Made by a program: the position numbers and the translations under genes. The notes beneath the pieces were generated by a model. It was not told the origin of the DNA, did not search any database, and saw only the letters and a list, made by a program, of their open reading frames with translations. Positions 50,500 to 60,373 of a stretch of 64,000 nucleotides of DNA are shown here, piece by piece. Positions within the stretch are counted from its first letter, which is position 1. Each line of letters starts with the position of its first letter. This stretch comes from an uncultured Rubrobacteraceae bacterium (lineage in GTDB: Bacteria; Actinomycetota; Rubrobacteria; Rubrobacterales; Rubrobacteraceae): contig CADCVH010000102.1 in the NCBI GenBank assembly GCA_902806085.1, forward strand, positions 62,001-126,000, in the 5' to 3' direction.

Positions 50500-52056
50500 A
50501 TGCTTTTAATGCGGAAAGAGGTGGATACCGAGCTGAGTAGATCCGAAGGACGGCGGGATGCCTTGAGCGTAGCCCACGCCGAAAAGGACCACTTGGCTTG
50601 GTCTGTGGGGGCGGAGCGGGCCGTCGGTTCCGTGCCGGGGCGGCGGACGCAGGCTTGGAGGCAGAAGACCACGAACCTCGTTCTGGGCTTTTCCGACGTC
50701 GTGCTCGCGCTCGTAGTATGGGAGGCGGCGATCCTGATCCGGGCCGTCTGGACCACCGGGCCGGTCTCGGGCACCACGATCCTCGCTGGTGTCCTCCCCG
50801 GCGTGGCGGTGTGGATGGTACTGCGGGCCTTTTCGGGGCTGTACCCAGGGTACGGCCTTAACGCGGTAGACGAGTTGCGCCGTCAGACTTACGCGACGCT
50901 GGGGGCCTTCATGATAACCGCCACCTTCGCCGTGTTGCTGCAGGCCGGCAATACCATGTCTCGTTTCGTGCTCGTCACGGGGTTCCTGGCGCTCTCGCTG
51001 TTCGCCCCCCTCGTTCGACAGTTCACAAAATGGTGGCTTATGCGGGCGGGGCTGTGGGGCAAGCCGGTGGTGGTCTTTAGCTCAGGAGAACGGGGAAATC
51101 GGGTCGCCGCGCTGCTCTCGCGGGAATGGGGACTAGGGTACAAGCCACTCGCCGTATTCGGCAGCCATCCGGGTCAGAACAGAAGGCACTACGAGGCCAC
51201 ACCCGACGAGCAGAGCTTGGAGAGCGCGACCCTGCTGGCCCGAAGGTTCGGGGTGGACACCGTCATCTTCGCGATGCCGCACACCCGTCGGGAGCATTTG
51301 GCTAGGTTGGTCAACTGGGCAAGCTTCGACTTCCGGCACGTTACGGTGGTGCCTAACCTGGACGGTGTGGCGAACTCGGGGGTAGTCGCCAGGGACCTGG
51401 CCGGGGTCTTCGGGGTAGAGATCCGCTACAACCTGCTCGACCCTTGGGTCCGGCGCATCAAGAGGGCCCTGGATCTTCTGGCTACGGCCACGGGCGGGAT
51501 CCTTGTCTTGCCCCTGCTGTTGGTGCTCTGCATGCTGGTACGCTTGGAGTCGGGCGGGCCGGTTTTCTACGCGGATAAGCGGATGGGCCGCAACGGGGAA
51601 CCCTTCTCTTGCCTCAAGTTCCGGACCATGGTCCCCGACGCGGAGGGTGCGCTGCGCCGTATACTGGCGGAGGACCCGGAGGCCAGGGCGGAATACGCCA
51701 GGTATCACAAGCTGCGCGAGGACCCGCGTGTCACCCGAGTAGGCCGGTTCCTCAGGAAGACGAGCCTGGACGAGCTGCCGCAGCTGTGGAACGTTCTCAG
51801 GGGCGAGATGAGCCTGGTCGGTCCGAGGCCTTACTTGCCGCGGGAGTCCGAGGATATAGGGGTGACCCAGAGCGACATACTGCGCGTCTACCCCGGGATG
51901 ACCGGCCCGTGGCAGGTGGGCGGGCGGAGCAACACCTCTTTTGAGGACAGGGTGCGGATGGACGCCCACTACGTGCGGGACTGGTCGATATGGCTGGATC
52001 TGGTGCTGCTGGCCCGCACGGTCAAGACGCTCATGTCCGACCGGAGCGCGTTCTAG
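50500..52056 (+). CDS. Exopolysaccharide biosynthesis polyprenyl glycosylphosphotransferase (WbaP/bacterial sugar transferase)
   Basis: [60 protein letters not shown]...[29 protein letters not shown]...[12 protein letters not shown]. Confidence 0.95.
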   Translation: MLLMRKEVDTELSRSEGRRDALSVAHAEKDHLAWSVGAERAVGSVPGRRTQAWRQKTTNLVLGFSDVVLALVVWEAAILIRAVWTTGPVSGTTILAGVLPGVAVWMVLRAFSGLYPGYGLNAVDELRRQTYATLGAFMITATFAVLLQAGNTMSRFVLVTGFLALSLFAPLVRQFTKWWLMRAGLWGKPVVVFSSGERGNRVAALLSREWGLGYKPLAVFGSHPGQNRRHYEATPDEQSLESATLLARRFGVDTVIFAMPHTRREHLARLVNWASFDFRHVTVVPNLDGVANSGVVARDLAGVFGVEIRYNLLDPWVRRIKRALDLLATATGGILVLPLLLVLCMLVRLESGGPVFYADKRMGRNGEPFSCLKFRTMVPDAEGALRRILAEDPEARAEYARYHKLREDPRVTRVGRFLRKTSLDELPQLWNVLRGEMSLVGPRPYLPRESEDIGVTQSDILRVYPGMTGPWQVGGRSNTSFEDRVRMDAHYVRDWSIWLDLVLLARTVKTLMSDRSAF

Positions 52057-52093
52057 AGAGGCGCCCGCGACGGGGAGGGATCCTTAGGGCGTA

Positions 52094-53821
52094 GTGACAT
52101 TGAGCGACACCGAGTGGAACGACAGAGGAGCGGAGATCCGCTACCGGCGGCTCGTGGAGGAGGCCCCCGAGATCGTGGTGGTGCTGGACCCGGACCTCGT
52201 GGTGCGCTACGCGAGCCCCGCGGTCGGGCGGCTCCTGGGTCTCGACCCTCGCGGCGTCGCCGGCAATGCGCTCTCCGTGTTCCTGCACCCGGAAGACGGC
52301 GCCAGGGCACAGGACGTGTTCGCGGCTTCGGGCAGCCCGGGGTGCGGGCCAGGGCGCCCATCGTCCCCCTGCGAGTTGCGTGTCCGCCACGCCGACGGCT
52401 CGTGGCGCTGGTTCGAGGCGGTCGCGGCCGACCTGCTCGACGACGCGGGCGTCAGGGGCGTGGCGGTGTACTTGCACGACGTTACGGGGAGGCGGAAGTT
52501 GGGGGACCAGCTCGCGTACAGGGCGTTCCACGACCTGCTCACCGGCCTTCCGAACCGCGCGCTCTTCGAGGATCGCCTCGACCATGCCCTGGCCCGGGCC
52601 GAGAGGTACCGCGAGCCCGTGACGGTACTGTTCGTCGATCTCGACGACTTCAAGGCCGTCAACGACACTTTCGGCCACGGGGTCGGGGACGCGCTGCTTG
52701 TCGCCGTCGGCCGGCGGCTTGAGGCCGCCCTGAGGCCCGGTGACACGGTGTCCCGCCTCAGTGGAGACGAGTTCGCGGTGCTGCTCGAAGGCAGCGACGA
52801 ACCTATGGGGGTGGCCCGGACCATGGAGCGCCTCGCGCGTGCCCTGAAAGAGCCCGTCGCGGTGGGGGACCACACCTTGTTCGTGACCTCGAGCATCGGC
52901 GGGGTCACCGGAGAGCCCGGTGCTGATGGGGTGGAGGACCTGATCCGGAAGGCGGACGCGGCCATGTACAGGGCGAAGAGGGCCGGCAAGGACCGTTTCG
53001 AGCTTTTCCGCGAGGAAGCCTTGGAAGACGTTCGCGGTCGCATCTGGTTCGAGCAGGACCTCAAAGGCGCCCTAGAGAGAGGGGAGCTTGAGGTCCATTT
53101 CCAGCCCGGCGTGGACCTTAGCAGCGGCAAGATAGTTGGCATGGAGGCACTTCTCAGATGGGAGTACCCGTGGCGCGGTCAGGTCTCGCCCGCGGAGATC
53201 GTCGCCCGCGCGGAGATGAGCGGGCTCATCGGGGCGGTCGGGCGCCAGGTGCTGGAGAAGGCCTGTCGTCAGGGATCCTTCTGGCAGCAACGCTACCCCG
53301 AAGACCCGCCGCTCGTAAGCGTGAACCTCTCGGCGAAGCAGCTGCGCCAGCCTGGCCTGGCCGACGATGTCACCGTCGCGCTGCGAAACTCGGGCCTCGA
53401 CCCCGCCAACCTCGCGCTTGAGGCCGAGGAGGACTTCTCGGTGGGTGACGCGCCGCACGTGGCCCTCACGATCGAGAGGCTCAAAGGGCTTGGCGTCAGG
53501 CTCGTCGCCGACGACTTCGGGCGGGGTCGCTCCTCCCTCTCGTACCTCGGCCGGTTCCCGGTGGACCTGCTCAAGATTGGGCGCTCCTTCGTTGCGCAGC
53601 TCGGACGGGACGAGGACGGCGTGGCGAAGCTGGTCGGCGCGATGATAGGCTTCGCCCGGGCCATGGGCATCCGCACGGTTGCGGCGGGGGTCGAGACCGC
53701 GGAGCAGACGGCAAGCCTGCACGAGATGGGCTGCGAGCAAGCCCAGGGCTTCTATTTTTTCGAGCCGGCCCCGGCCGAGGCGGCGACCAACCTCCTCGAC
53801 AGCGACCGAGGGCTGGCGTAG
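52094..53821 (+). CDS. PAS-GGDEF-EAL protein with degenerate signatures (SGDEF; AAGVET)
   Basis: SRLSGDEFAVLLEG; GMEALLRWEYPWRG; LALEAEED; ADDFGRGRSSLSYLGRFP; LLKIGRSF; VAAGVET; AQGFYF. Confidence 0.9.
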   Translation: MTLSDTEWNDRGAEIRYRRLVEEAPEIVVVLDPDLVVRYASPAVGRLLGLDPRGVAGNALSVFLHPEDGARAQDVFAASGSPGCGPGRPSSPCELRVRHADGSWRWFEAVAADLLDDAGVRGVAVYLHDVTGRRKLGDQLAYRAFHDLLTGLPNRALFEDRLDHALARAERYREPVTVLFVDLDDFKAVNDTFGHGVGDALLVAVGRRLEAALRPGDTVSRLSGDEFAVLLEGSDEPMGVARTMERLARALKEPVAVGDHTLFVTSSIGGVTGEPGADGVEDLIRKADAAMYRAKRAGKDRFELFREEALEDVRGRIWFEQDLKGALERGELEVHFQPGVDLSSGKIVGMEALLRWEYPWRGQVSPAEIVARAEMSGLIGAVGRQVLEKACRQGSFWQQRYPEDPPLVSVNLSAKQLRQPGLADDVTVALRNSGLDPANLALEAEEDFSVGDAPHVALTIERLKGLGVRLVADDFGRGRSSLSYLGRFPVDLLKIGRSFVAQLGRDEDGVAKLVGAMIGFARAMGIRTVAAGVETAEQTASLHEMGCEQAQGFYFFEPAPAEAATNLLDSDRGLA

Positions 53822-54244
53822 ATGCCGCCGACCGCGGGGCGTGGGTATCCGACGGAACGCGATATCGTCCGTCGCGAGAAACCCTGGGGCAGGTTCGAGC
53901 AGTACACGCACAACCTGCCCTCCACGGTCAAGATCATCACGGTCGCCCCCGGCGGCACGCTCTCGCGCCAGTACCACCACCACCGCGACGAGCTCTGGGT
54001 GGTGCTCGACCCGGGGGCGCGGGTGGAGATGGACGGGAAGCGCCTCTCGCCGGGGCCCGGGGAGAAGCTCTACATCCCCCGCGGGACGGTCCACAGGCTG
54101 TCGGCGGGGGGGGAGGGGCCGGTGCGGGTGCTAGAGATCTCCTTCGGCGAGTTCGAGGAGGAGGACATCGTGCGCCTCGAAGACGCCTACGGCCGCGCGG
54201 AGACGGATGCTCGGGACCCTCAGGACGCCGCCAGGCGTACGTAG
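53822..54244 (+). CDS. Cupin, mannose-6-phosphate isomerase type II-like
   Basis: REKPWGRFEQYTHNLPSTVKIITVAPGGTLSRQYHHHRDELWVVLDPGARVEMDG...GEKLYIPRGTVHRLSAG. Confidence 0.85.
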   Translation: MPPTAGRGYPTERDIVRREKPWGRFEQYTHNLPSTVKIITVAPGGTLSRQYHHHRDELWVVLDPGARVEMDGKRLSPGPGEKLYIPRGTVHRLSAGGEGPVRVLEISFGEFEEEDIVRLEDAYGRAETDARDPQDAARRT

Positions 54245-54289
54245 CGGCAGCGTGATGCCCTCCTCGCGTGCAAAGCCGACGCGCCTCTG

Positions 54290-54475
54290 GCGCCTCCGCC
54301 GCGGTGGTCGCGTCCCTGTCGCGAAGGGCCGGCTTCGCTTACCGGCGGATACCCCGCAGGGATGGCCTGACGACCGCGCGGTCGATCAAGCGACCTTCCC
54401 GAGATCAGCGCTCATGCTTACCGTGCGCGAGAAGGAAGATTATCCGCTGGATGCGATAACAACCCTCAGGTAGCC
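54290..54475 (+). pseudogene. Decayed fragment of a NarL-type response regulator receiver domain
   Basis: RRDGLTTARSIKR (one frame) then FPRSALMLTVREKEDYPLDAI (another frame) matches PRMDGLTATRSIKRSFPEISVLILTMHENEDYLLEAV of the intact regulator at 47927-48631. Confidence 0.7.
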
Positions 54476-54515
54476 GAAGCGTGGCGCCGGTGTCTCGACG
54501 CCGCGCTTCGGTGCC

Positions 54516-55694
54516 TCACGGGTGCGTTCGCAGCGTCTTCCGGTAACAGGCTGCGGTTGCGCGGCCGACCTCACCCCAATCGTGGCGCTTTTCCGCGAGA
54601 GAGCGGGCCCTCTCCCCGACCAGCCGTAACTCCTCGGGGTCGGAGAGGGCTCCCACGAGCTTGGCGGCTAGGGCCTCGGCGTCGCCGGCCGGGAACGAAT
54701 AACCCTCGACCCCGTCCGTTACCACCTCGGTCATGCCGGCAAGATCCGAAACCACCGTTGCCTTGGCGTGGCTCATGGCCATGAGCAGAACGCCGCTCTG
54801 GTAGATTCTTCGGTAGGGCAGCACGACCGCGTCCGCCGCAGCGTAGTAGCGCGACACCTCTGCGTCGGGTATGTAGCGAATGTGCGAGACGCAACTGCCC
54901 CGTATGCCCAGATCCTCCATCATGCGCTCGTATCGTGCAAAGTCGTCCTTCCATACCTTGCCCGCGATCAGCAGGGTCACGTCCGGGTAAGCCCTAAGGA
55001 CCCCCGGCATGGCCCGGAGCAACACGTCTAGCCCTTTGACCTCTTTGATCTGCCCGAAAAAGAGCAACACGCGGCCTCCGATCGGCAACCCGAGTCTCGC
55101 CCTGGCCTCCTCCCGCGACGGCACGTTCCCTATGGCGTGCAGGTAGTTGCCGTGGGGTATCACGTCCAGTCTTTCGGGGGAGCCACGAAGCACCGCCCTG
55201 AGCTCCTCCTCGCTAACCTTGCTCTGGGCGATAACCCGGTCCGCGGCCCGGTAGACGCGCTCGACCATCCACGGCACCGAGAGGCTCTCCACGAACGACT
55301 GCACGTCGTGGGCCGTGATCACGACCTTGAGGCCCAGCATCTTGGCCGCGATCACGTTGAACAGCTCCAGCGGGCCGACGTGGAAAAAATGGAAGTGCGC
55401 GATGCGCGCCCGGCGAAAGCGGGCATTCGTCAGCGCCCGGACGCTGCCCGACACGTAACGAAGCCCGCGCAGCCATGCGGGGTCCTCGCCGTATATGCGC
55501 CGGTAGGGGAGAGCGACGGCGTAGGCGTCGGACGCCTTGCTCGGTGACGTCTCGTCGCAGGTATACAGGGTGACCTCTACCCCGGCCTCCGCCAGGCCCC
55601 CGCACAGACCAAAATCGTAGTAGTCCATGCCGCCGTGGCCGCCCACGGGCTCGACAACCGCCGCCCTCAGCCGGAGGGGGTTACGGGCTCGCAT
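54516..55694 (-). CDS. Glycosyltransferase family 4
   Basis: LFFGQIKEVKGLDVLLRAMPGVLRAYPDVTLLIAGKVW...YYAAADAVVLPYRRIYQSGVLLMAMSHAKATVVSDLAGMTEVV. Confidence 0.92.
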   Translation of the reverse strand: MRARNPLRLRAAVVEPVGGHGGMDYYDFGLCGGLAEAGVEVTLYTCDETSPSKASDAYAVALPYRRIYGEDPAWLRGLRYVSGSVRALTNARFRRARIAHFHFFHVGPLELFNVIAAKMLGLKVVITAHDVQSFVESLSVPWMVERVYRAADRVIAQSKVSEEELRAVLRGSPERLDVIPHGNYLHAIGNVPSREEARARLGLPIGGRVLLFFGQIKEVKGLDVLLRAMPGVLRAYPDVTLLIAGKVWKDDFARYERMMEDLGIRGSCVSHIRYIPDAEVSRYYAAADAVVLPYRRIYQSGVLLMAMSHAKATVVSDLAGMTEVVTDGVEGYSFPAGDAEALAAKLVGALSDPEELRLVGERARSLAEKRHDWGEVGRATAACYRKTLRTHP

Positions 55695-56688
55695 GTTGAT
55701 AACCCAGCAGCCGCATCGTCTCCTCGAATGGAGAACGGATCGCGGGGTGCAGATCGAAGGGCCCGCCGCTCGGAACCGGAGACACCTTCTGCTCTGCGAA
55801 ACGGAAGAACACCTCGTCGTGAGGAAGCTCGCAGAAGTCCAGGAGCGAAGAGAGCTCCCGACGAGGATGGTCCACGAGCGACTCGTAGCGGATCAGATGG
55901 ATACCGCTCCCATTCGACCGCTGCTGACGCAGCCCCTCCCGCATGGTGATGATCCACTCCACCGCCGCCATGTCGACGTGCCGGTCGAGCCCCCGCACCT
56001 CCCGTTCGACGTGCGCGAGGGATTCTTCCCTCGGCACCAGTTGTTCGAGCATCAGGCGCCACTTGCGGTTGTCGGTCCCCCACCAGTCGTGGGTCTCCCC
56101 ATTCTCCTGCGTACCCTTCCGCTTGGACCACCCATCGATGGACCGGCAGGTATCCCAGCCGTTGCGGACCAGGAAAACGAAGCGCGCGTCGGGGAAGATA
56201 GCCCGCACAAACGGTATCCTGAAGACCAACTCAGGGTGCTTGTCCACCACCCTCTTGGCCGCCACCGCGCGCGAGTACGCGCCGAATAACCGCCGCATCC
56301 GTTGGCGGACCTCTTTTGAGGCGTCTTCCTCGCCCAGGGGGTAGCGTGCCGGCCCCTTCCAGTGCTGGCCGAAAACGTCCGCCCGTGGGTAGGCTGCGTG
56401 CCACATCGCCTTGGGCTCGTTGAGAAAGCCCACGTCGCGGTGCATGGACATCAGCACGCCCAGGATCGTGGAACCGCTACGACCCGTTCCGACGACGAAG
56501 ATGGGCTTCTCGATCCGTTTGAGCTGGGGCAGCCGCATCTCGAGGGCGAAATGTGCGAAGACGAGGGGGTTGATCCATTGCCCTCTCGTGGTGATGGGAC
56601 GGCCCTCGAAGAGGGCGTAGCTGACGAGGCGAGACACCGCCTTGGCCGGCCTTGTCTTCAAGTAGAGGGGGTCTAGCTGCGCGATCAC
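55681..56688 (-). CDS. Sulfotransferase
   Basis: PIFVVGTGRSGSTILGVLMSMHRDVGFLNEP (PAPS-binding loop); FVFLVRNGWDTCRSIDGW. GTG start at 56688 overlaps the upstream stop. Confidence 0.88.
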   Translation of the reverse strand: MIAQLDPLYLKTRPAKAVSRLVSYALFEGRPITTRGQWINPLVFAHFALEMRLPQLKRIEKPIFVVGTGRSGSTILGVLMSMHRDVGFLNEPKAMWHAAYPRADVFGQHWKGPARYPLGEEDASKEVRQRMRRLFGAYSRAVAAKRVVDKHPELVFRIPFVRAIFPDARFVFLVRNGWDTCRSIDGWSKRKGTQENGETHDWWGTDNRKWRLMLEQLVPREESLAHVEREVRGLDRHVDMAAVEWIITMREGLRQQRSNGSGIHLIRYESLVDHPRRELSSLLDFCELPHDEVFFRFAEQKVSPVPSGGPFDLHPAIRSPFEETMRLLGYQHASP

Positions 56689-57731
56689 GTCAGCCTTCTC
56701 TTGATGGTCTCTCTGATGTTCCGCACCCTTCCGAGGTTGAGGAGCAAGGCGAGCGCCAATTTTACCGGAAGCGACAGGACGCTCCAAACCGTCCGCACGG
56801 GAGAGGGCGCGACCGGAACCGGGGCGTAACGGTGGCTTTTCATTAGGCGTCCGGTGACCTTCTGGCACAGGAACACCTCCGTCGGGCTCAAGCCTCCCCT
56901 TCGCCAACTTCCGGCCCTGTCGGCGTTCACCCCCGCCTGTTCGGGGTGGTCCCGCCCGCTGGAGGAGCCGACCTGCGGAACAGCGAGCATGTCCGCGCTG
57001 AAGGGAAGGCCGACAAAGTCGCAGACTTCCCTGACCGTGCCGTCCGGGTCCGCCAACAAATCTTCGAACCTGAGGCTGCGCACCCGGTCCTCGCCAGCGA
57101 CGCCGGCCGCGGCCGCGACGGAGGAGTTCCACAGCTTGCTGATAGTGATCGGGTGGTAGTTTACCCACGAACGCAGCGCCTCCCTCAGCGGTATACCCTT
57201 CGCCCCGAGGAACCGGCGCTTCCATTTCCCCTTTTGGGAGAGCAAGACATCCCTCGGATCCCGGACCATGTTCACGATCCGCGCCCCCGGATAGAGTTCG
57301 AGTATTTCCTTGGTGTATAGGACGTTACGCGGGGTCTGGTCGCAAGGGACCGTCTTGTCGTTGCGTGCGGCCTCGTAGGAGAGAAAGACCCCGAACGCTT
57401 CCGCCGGGGTCAACGCCCCCGACCGCGCCGAGGCGACGACTTCCTCGGCCTCGCGCACGAAGGGAGCCGGGTCGCCCTTGCGCAGGTAGCCCCGCCGCTG
57501 GATGTCGAGCAAGCGGGCTACCAGCTCGACGGCCTCGGGTTCTGCGAGGTGACGATCCTTGTCCGCCGTCGTCCACAGTTGCTCAAAAAAATGCATCTCG
57601 CCCAGGGTATAAACAGACGGGTTCGCCCCCAGCATGCGGCCCATCATCGTAGTGCCGCTGCGGCTGTTGCCCACCACGAAAACGTAGCGCCCCGATGGGC
57701 CGCGGCCCGATGAGGACAGGACGTGGTTCAT
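56685..57731 (-). CDS. Sulfotransferase
   Basis: YVFVVGNSRSGTTMMGRMLGANPSVYTLGEMHFFE; ARIVNMVRDPRDVLLSQK. Confidence 0.88.
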   Translation of the reverse strand: MNHVLSSSGRGPSGRYVFVVGNSRSGTTMMGRMLGANPSVYTLGEMHFFEQLWTTADKDRHLAEPEAVELVARLLDIQRRGYLRKGDPAPFVREAEEVVASARSGALTPAEAFGVFLSYEAARNDKTVPCDQTPRNVLYTKEILELYPGARIVNMVRDPRDVLLSQKGKWKRRFLGAKGIPLREALRSWVNYHPITISKLWNSSVAAAAGVAGEDRVRSLRFEDLLADPDGTVREVCDFVGLPFSADMLAVPQVGSSSGRDHPEQAGVNADRAGSWRRGGLSPTEVFLCQKVTGRLMKSHRYAPVPVAPSPVRTVWSVLSLPVKLALALLLNLGRVRNIRETIKRRLT

Positions 57732-57818
57732 CTAACCCGTCCCCCCTGCGACGATTCCGCGCCGTCCGTCGCGCGGGCGACGCTGGGCTTTTGCCTCTCG
57801 GTAGACTCCAAGGAGAGG

Positions 57819-58886
57819 CTACCCTTTCCTGTGTTCTGGCTGCAGCCAGTGCTCGAGGTCGCGACCTATAAGACCCTGAAGCTCCCGAATATCCTCACGG
57901 TACAGGTCCATCAAGAACCGCCTGGATTCCGGGTCCATCTCGGGTTTGGCGCCCTCCTTGAAGCGCAGGGACTGCCTTATCCTGAACCGGAGTTTGGCAT
58001 CCGGTATCAACCTTGCCCTAAGGGCCCTGAAGCGCGGGGACCTGAAGGTTCGGGATCTCAGAACCTTCTCCGTCATCAGCCCGAGAGGTCCCCCCTTGGG
58101 TATCGAGTACTTGTTGTACTGCACGCCCGTCTCGACGGAGCCCGCGTACTCGGGGTCGATGTCCAGGAACTCCAGCACCGACCTGAGCAACGCCCTGGGG
58201 TCCCGTTCGAGGTCCTCGTACAGGAAGATTCTGACCCGTGTCCTCTCGAACGCCTCGAGGTAACGCCTCACTTGCTCTGAGTAGAACCCGAGGTCCACGT
58301 ACAAGCGCGTGACCCCGTAGGTTTTTGGTTGGGCGTAATACCCTTGCTTTAGCGCCTCGAGGAGGGGGAGGGTCTCCCCTTCCCACCGGACGGTCTGCGC
58401 GTAGTCAGAGAGGGCACGTTCCACCGGGTGGCGCAGGATGGCGATGATCTTGGCCTCCGGAACAGCCTCCTTGATCCGCCAGGGGGCCTTCTCGTCCCAC
58501 AGGTACGAAGGGCTGGCCTCCCCCGCTACGGGCTCTCCACCGCGTCCCTCGAACAACCCCAAGTACTCCGCCTCCGAGGCGACGGAGCTTATACGTCCCG
58601 GGGCGTGCACCCTCGAGAACCAGTTCGGCTCTTTCATGGGCGACATGTACACCTCGGGATGCTGGTTCAGGTAGTGGTAGAGACTGGTCGTACCGGACTT
58701 CGCCGCCCCGACGATGAAGAAGTTGGGGTACGTGGCTTTCACGGGGTCCCACCCAGACGTCGAGAATTGGCGCACCGCCTTCGAAGGGACTCCGATGGCA
58801 ACCGCCGGGCCGGCAGCCTCTCTTCCGGTTTCGATATGTGTCCCCTGTGGTATACGACGAAGACCATAGCACCATTCACTGTACAC
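57819..58886 (-). CDS. Sulfotransferase (carbohydrate type)
   Basis: PNFFIVGAAKSGTTSLYHYLNQHPEVYMSPMKEPNWFS; KIIAILRHPVERALSDYAQTVRWEGE. Confidence 0.9.
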   Translation of the reverse strand: MYSEWCYGLRRIPQGTHIETGREAAGPAVAIGVPSKAVRQFSTSGWDPVKATYPNFFIVGAAKSGTTSLYHYLNQHPEVYMSPMKEPNWFSRVHAPGRISSVASEAEYLGLFEGRGGEPVAGEASPSYLWDEKAPWRIKEAVPEAKIIAILRHPVERALSDYAQTVRWEGETLPLLEALKQGYYAQPKTYGVTRLYVDLGFYSEQVRRYLEAFERTRVRIFLYEDLERDPRALLRSVLEFLDIDPEYAGSVETGVQYNKYSIPKGGPLGLMTEKVLRSRTFRSPRFRALRARLIPDAKLRFRIRQSLRFKEGAKPEMDPESRRFLMDLYREDIRELQGLIGRDLEHWLQPEHRKG

Positions 58887-59180
58887 GCGGACGCGGCATC
58901 CAGAGTATCCCCCAAACGGCCTTTTTTCGGTTAGTCCAAAGTACTAATCCGCATTGGTATCCGGCGATTTCGACTTTTGACGAGACACGACGAGCCGAAG
59001 TCGCATGCCTCACCCTAGGCCTATCCCTGGCGGCGTATGACGGATTCGAGCGCATCTTCGACGGAACCCACTGGCATCGATCCGGGCCCCATTTGCGTCT
59101 TGCGTGATCGGCCGTTAGGGCTTCGCCACCGTGTTAAGCTTCCGGGTGCGAGGCGGGATCTGGAAGGAAGTGGAACGAAG

Positions 59181-60344
59181 ATGCGGGACGGCCAAACGAC
59201 GGCGGAAAACCCTAGGGTAGGTTTCGCTTGCGCCTGGAAAGGGCGGCCCGAGCGGACCTGGTCCGGCACCCCGTGGGGGCTGCGTCTCGCCCTGGGACGG
59301 CAGGCGGAGGTCGTCGACCTCGGTGTGAAGTACTCGGCGGTGCAGACTGCCTCCAAGTACCTGTACACCCGTCGGCGCCACGGACGCTGGGGAAGCACGT
59401 ACCAATGGTCGTCGAGCCGGGACAGGATGATCGAGAGGAGGCTTCAGGCGGCCTCCAAGAAGACACCGGTCGACGCCGTGATAGAGGTGGGGGACCTCGG
59501 TAGGCTCGACGTGCCGTTCTACTGCTACAAAGATCTCAGCTTTGCCGTACTGGAGGAGCATTACGATGCTGTCACCGGCGCCCCCGGCTTCTACAACATC
59601 GATCTGGACACCATCAAGCGTCGTCGGGACCGCCAGCACGAGCTTTGGGAGTCGGCGGCCGGCGTGTTCGCCATGAGCGAGTGGCTGGCCGAGGTCTTGG
59701 TGGAGCGCAGCGGCGTCCCGCGAGAGAAGATCACCGTCGTCTACGCCGGGTTGAACGCCCTCGAAGAGGGCCCCGTACGTGAGCAACACGTTCGGTCCGG
59801 GGAGGCCCGCCGTCCCTTCCGGCTCTTGTTCGTCGGCCGTCACTTTTTCCGCAAGGGCGGAGACATCGTGGTGCGAGCCTTCGAGCAGTTGCGCCGCGAG
59901 CATTACCCGGGGCTGGGGCTCACGGTTGCGGGTCCCGCCGCCTGGCCGCTGGCTGGAGACGTTCCTGAGGGGGTCACCTTCCTGGGCGATCGCCCTACCA
60001 CGGAGGTGGCGCGCCTCTACCGCGAACACGACCTGCTCGCGATGCCCTCCCGTTTCGAGGCGTTCGGCATAGCCCACAGGGAGGCGCTGGCGAACGGTGT
60101 GCCGGTCATCGGCCGCTCGGCCTTCGCGATGCCGGAGGCCATCCACCCCGGTAAGAACGGGGCGCTCGTTGGCAGCGACGACCCGGCGGAACTCGCCGCC
60201 GCCATAGTCGACGTACTCGAGAACCCAGAGGTTCGGAGGTTCACGGCCGCAAGCGCGGCGGAGGTCAGGTCACACTACTCGTGGGACGCCGTGGCCGGGA
60301 GGATGCTCGACGCCGTGCGGGGGCGGCCCGCGCCGGCACCGTAG
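59181..60344 (+). CDS. Glycosyltransferase family 4
   Basis: RLLFVGRHFFRKGGDIVVRAFEQL...YREHDLLAMPSRFEAFGIAHREALANGVPVIGRSAFAMPEAI. Confidence 0.88.
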   Translation: MRDGQTTAENPRVGFACAWKGRPERTWSGTPWGLRLALGRQAEVVDLGVKYSAVQTASKYLYTRRRHGRWGSTYQWSSSRDRMIERRLQAASKKTPVDAVIEVGDLGRLDVPFYCYKDLSFAVLEEHYDAVTGAPGFYNIDLDTIKRRRDRQHELWESAAGVFAMSEWLAEVLVERSGVPREKITVVYAGLNALEEGPVREQHVRSGEARRPFRLLFVGRHFFRKGGDIVVRAFEQLRREHYPGLGLTVAGPAAWPLAGDVPEGVTFLGDRPTTEVARLYREHDLLAMPSRFEAFGIAHREALANGVPVIGRSAFAMPEAIHPGKNGALVGSDDPAELAAAIVDVLENPEVRRFTAASAAEVRSHYSWDAVAGRMLDAVRGRPAPAP

Positions 60345-60373
60345 ACCGTAGGGATCCCGTGGGCGCGATCCAC

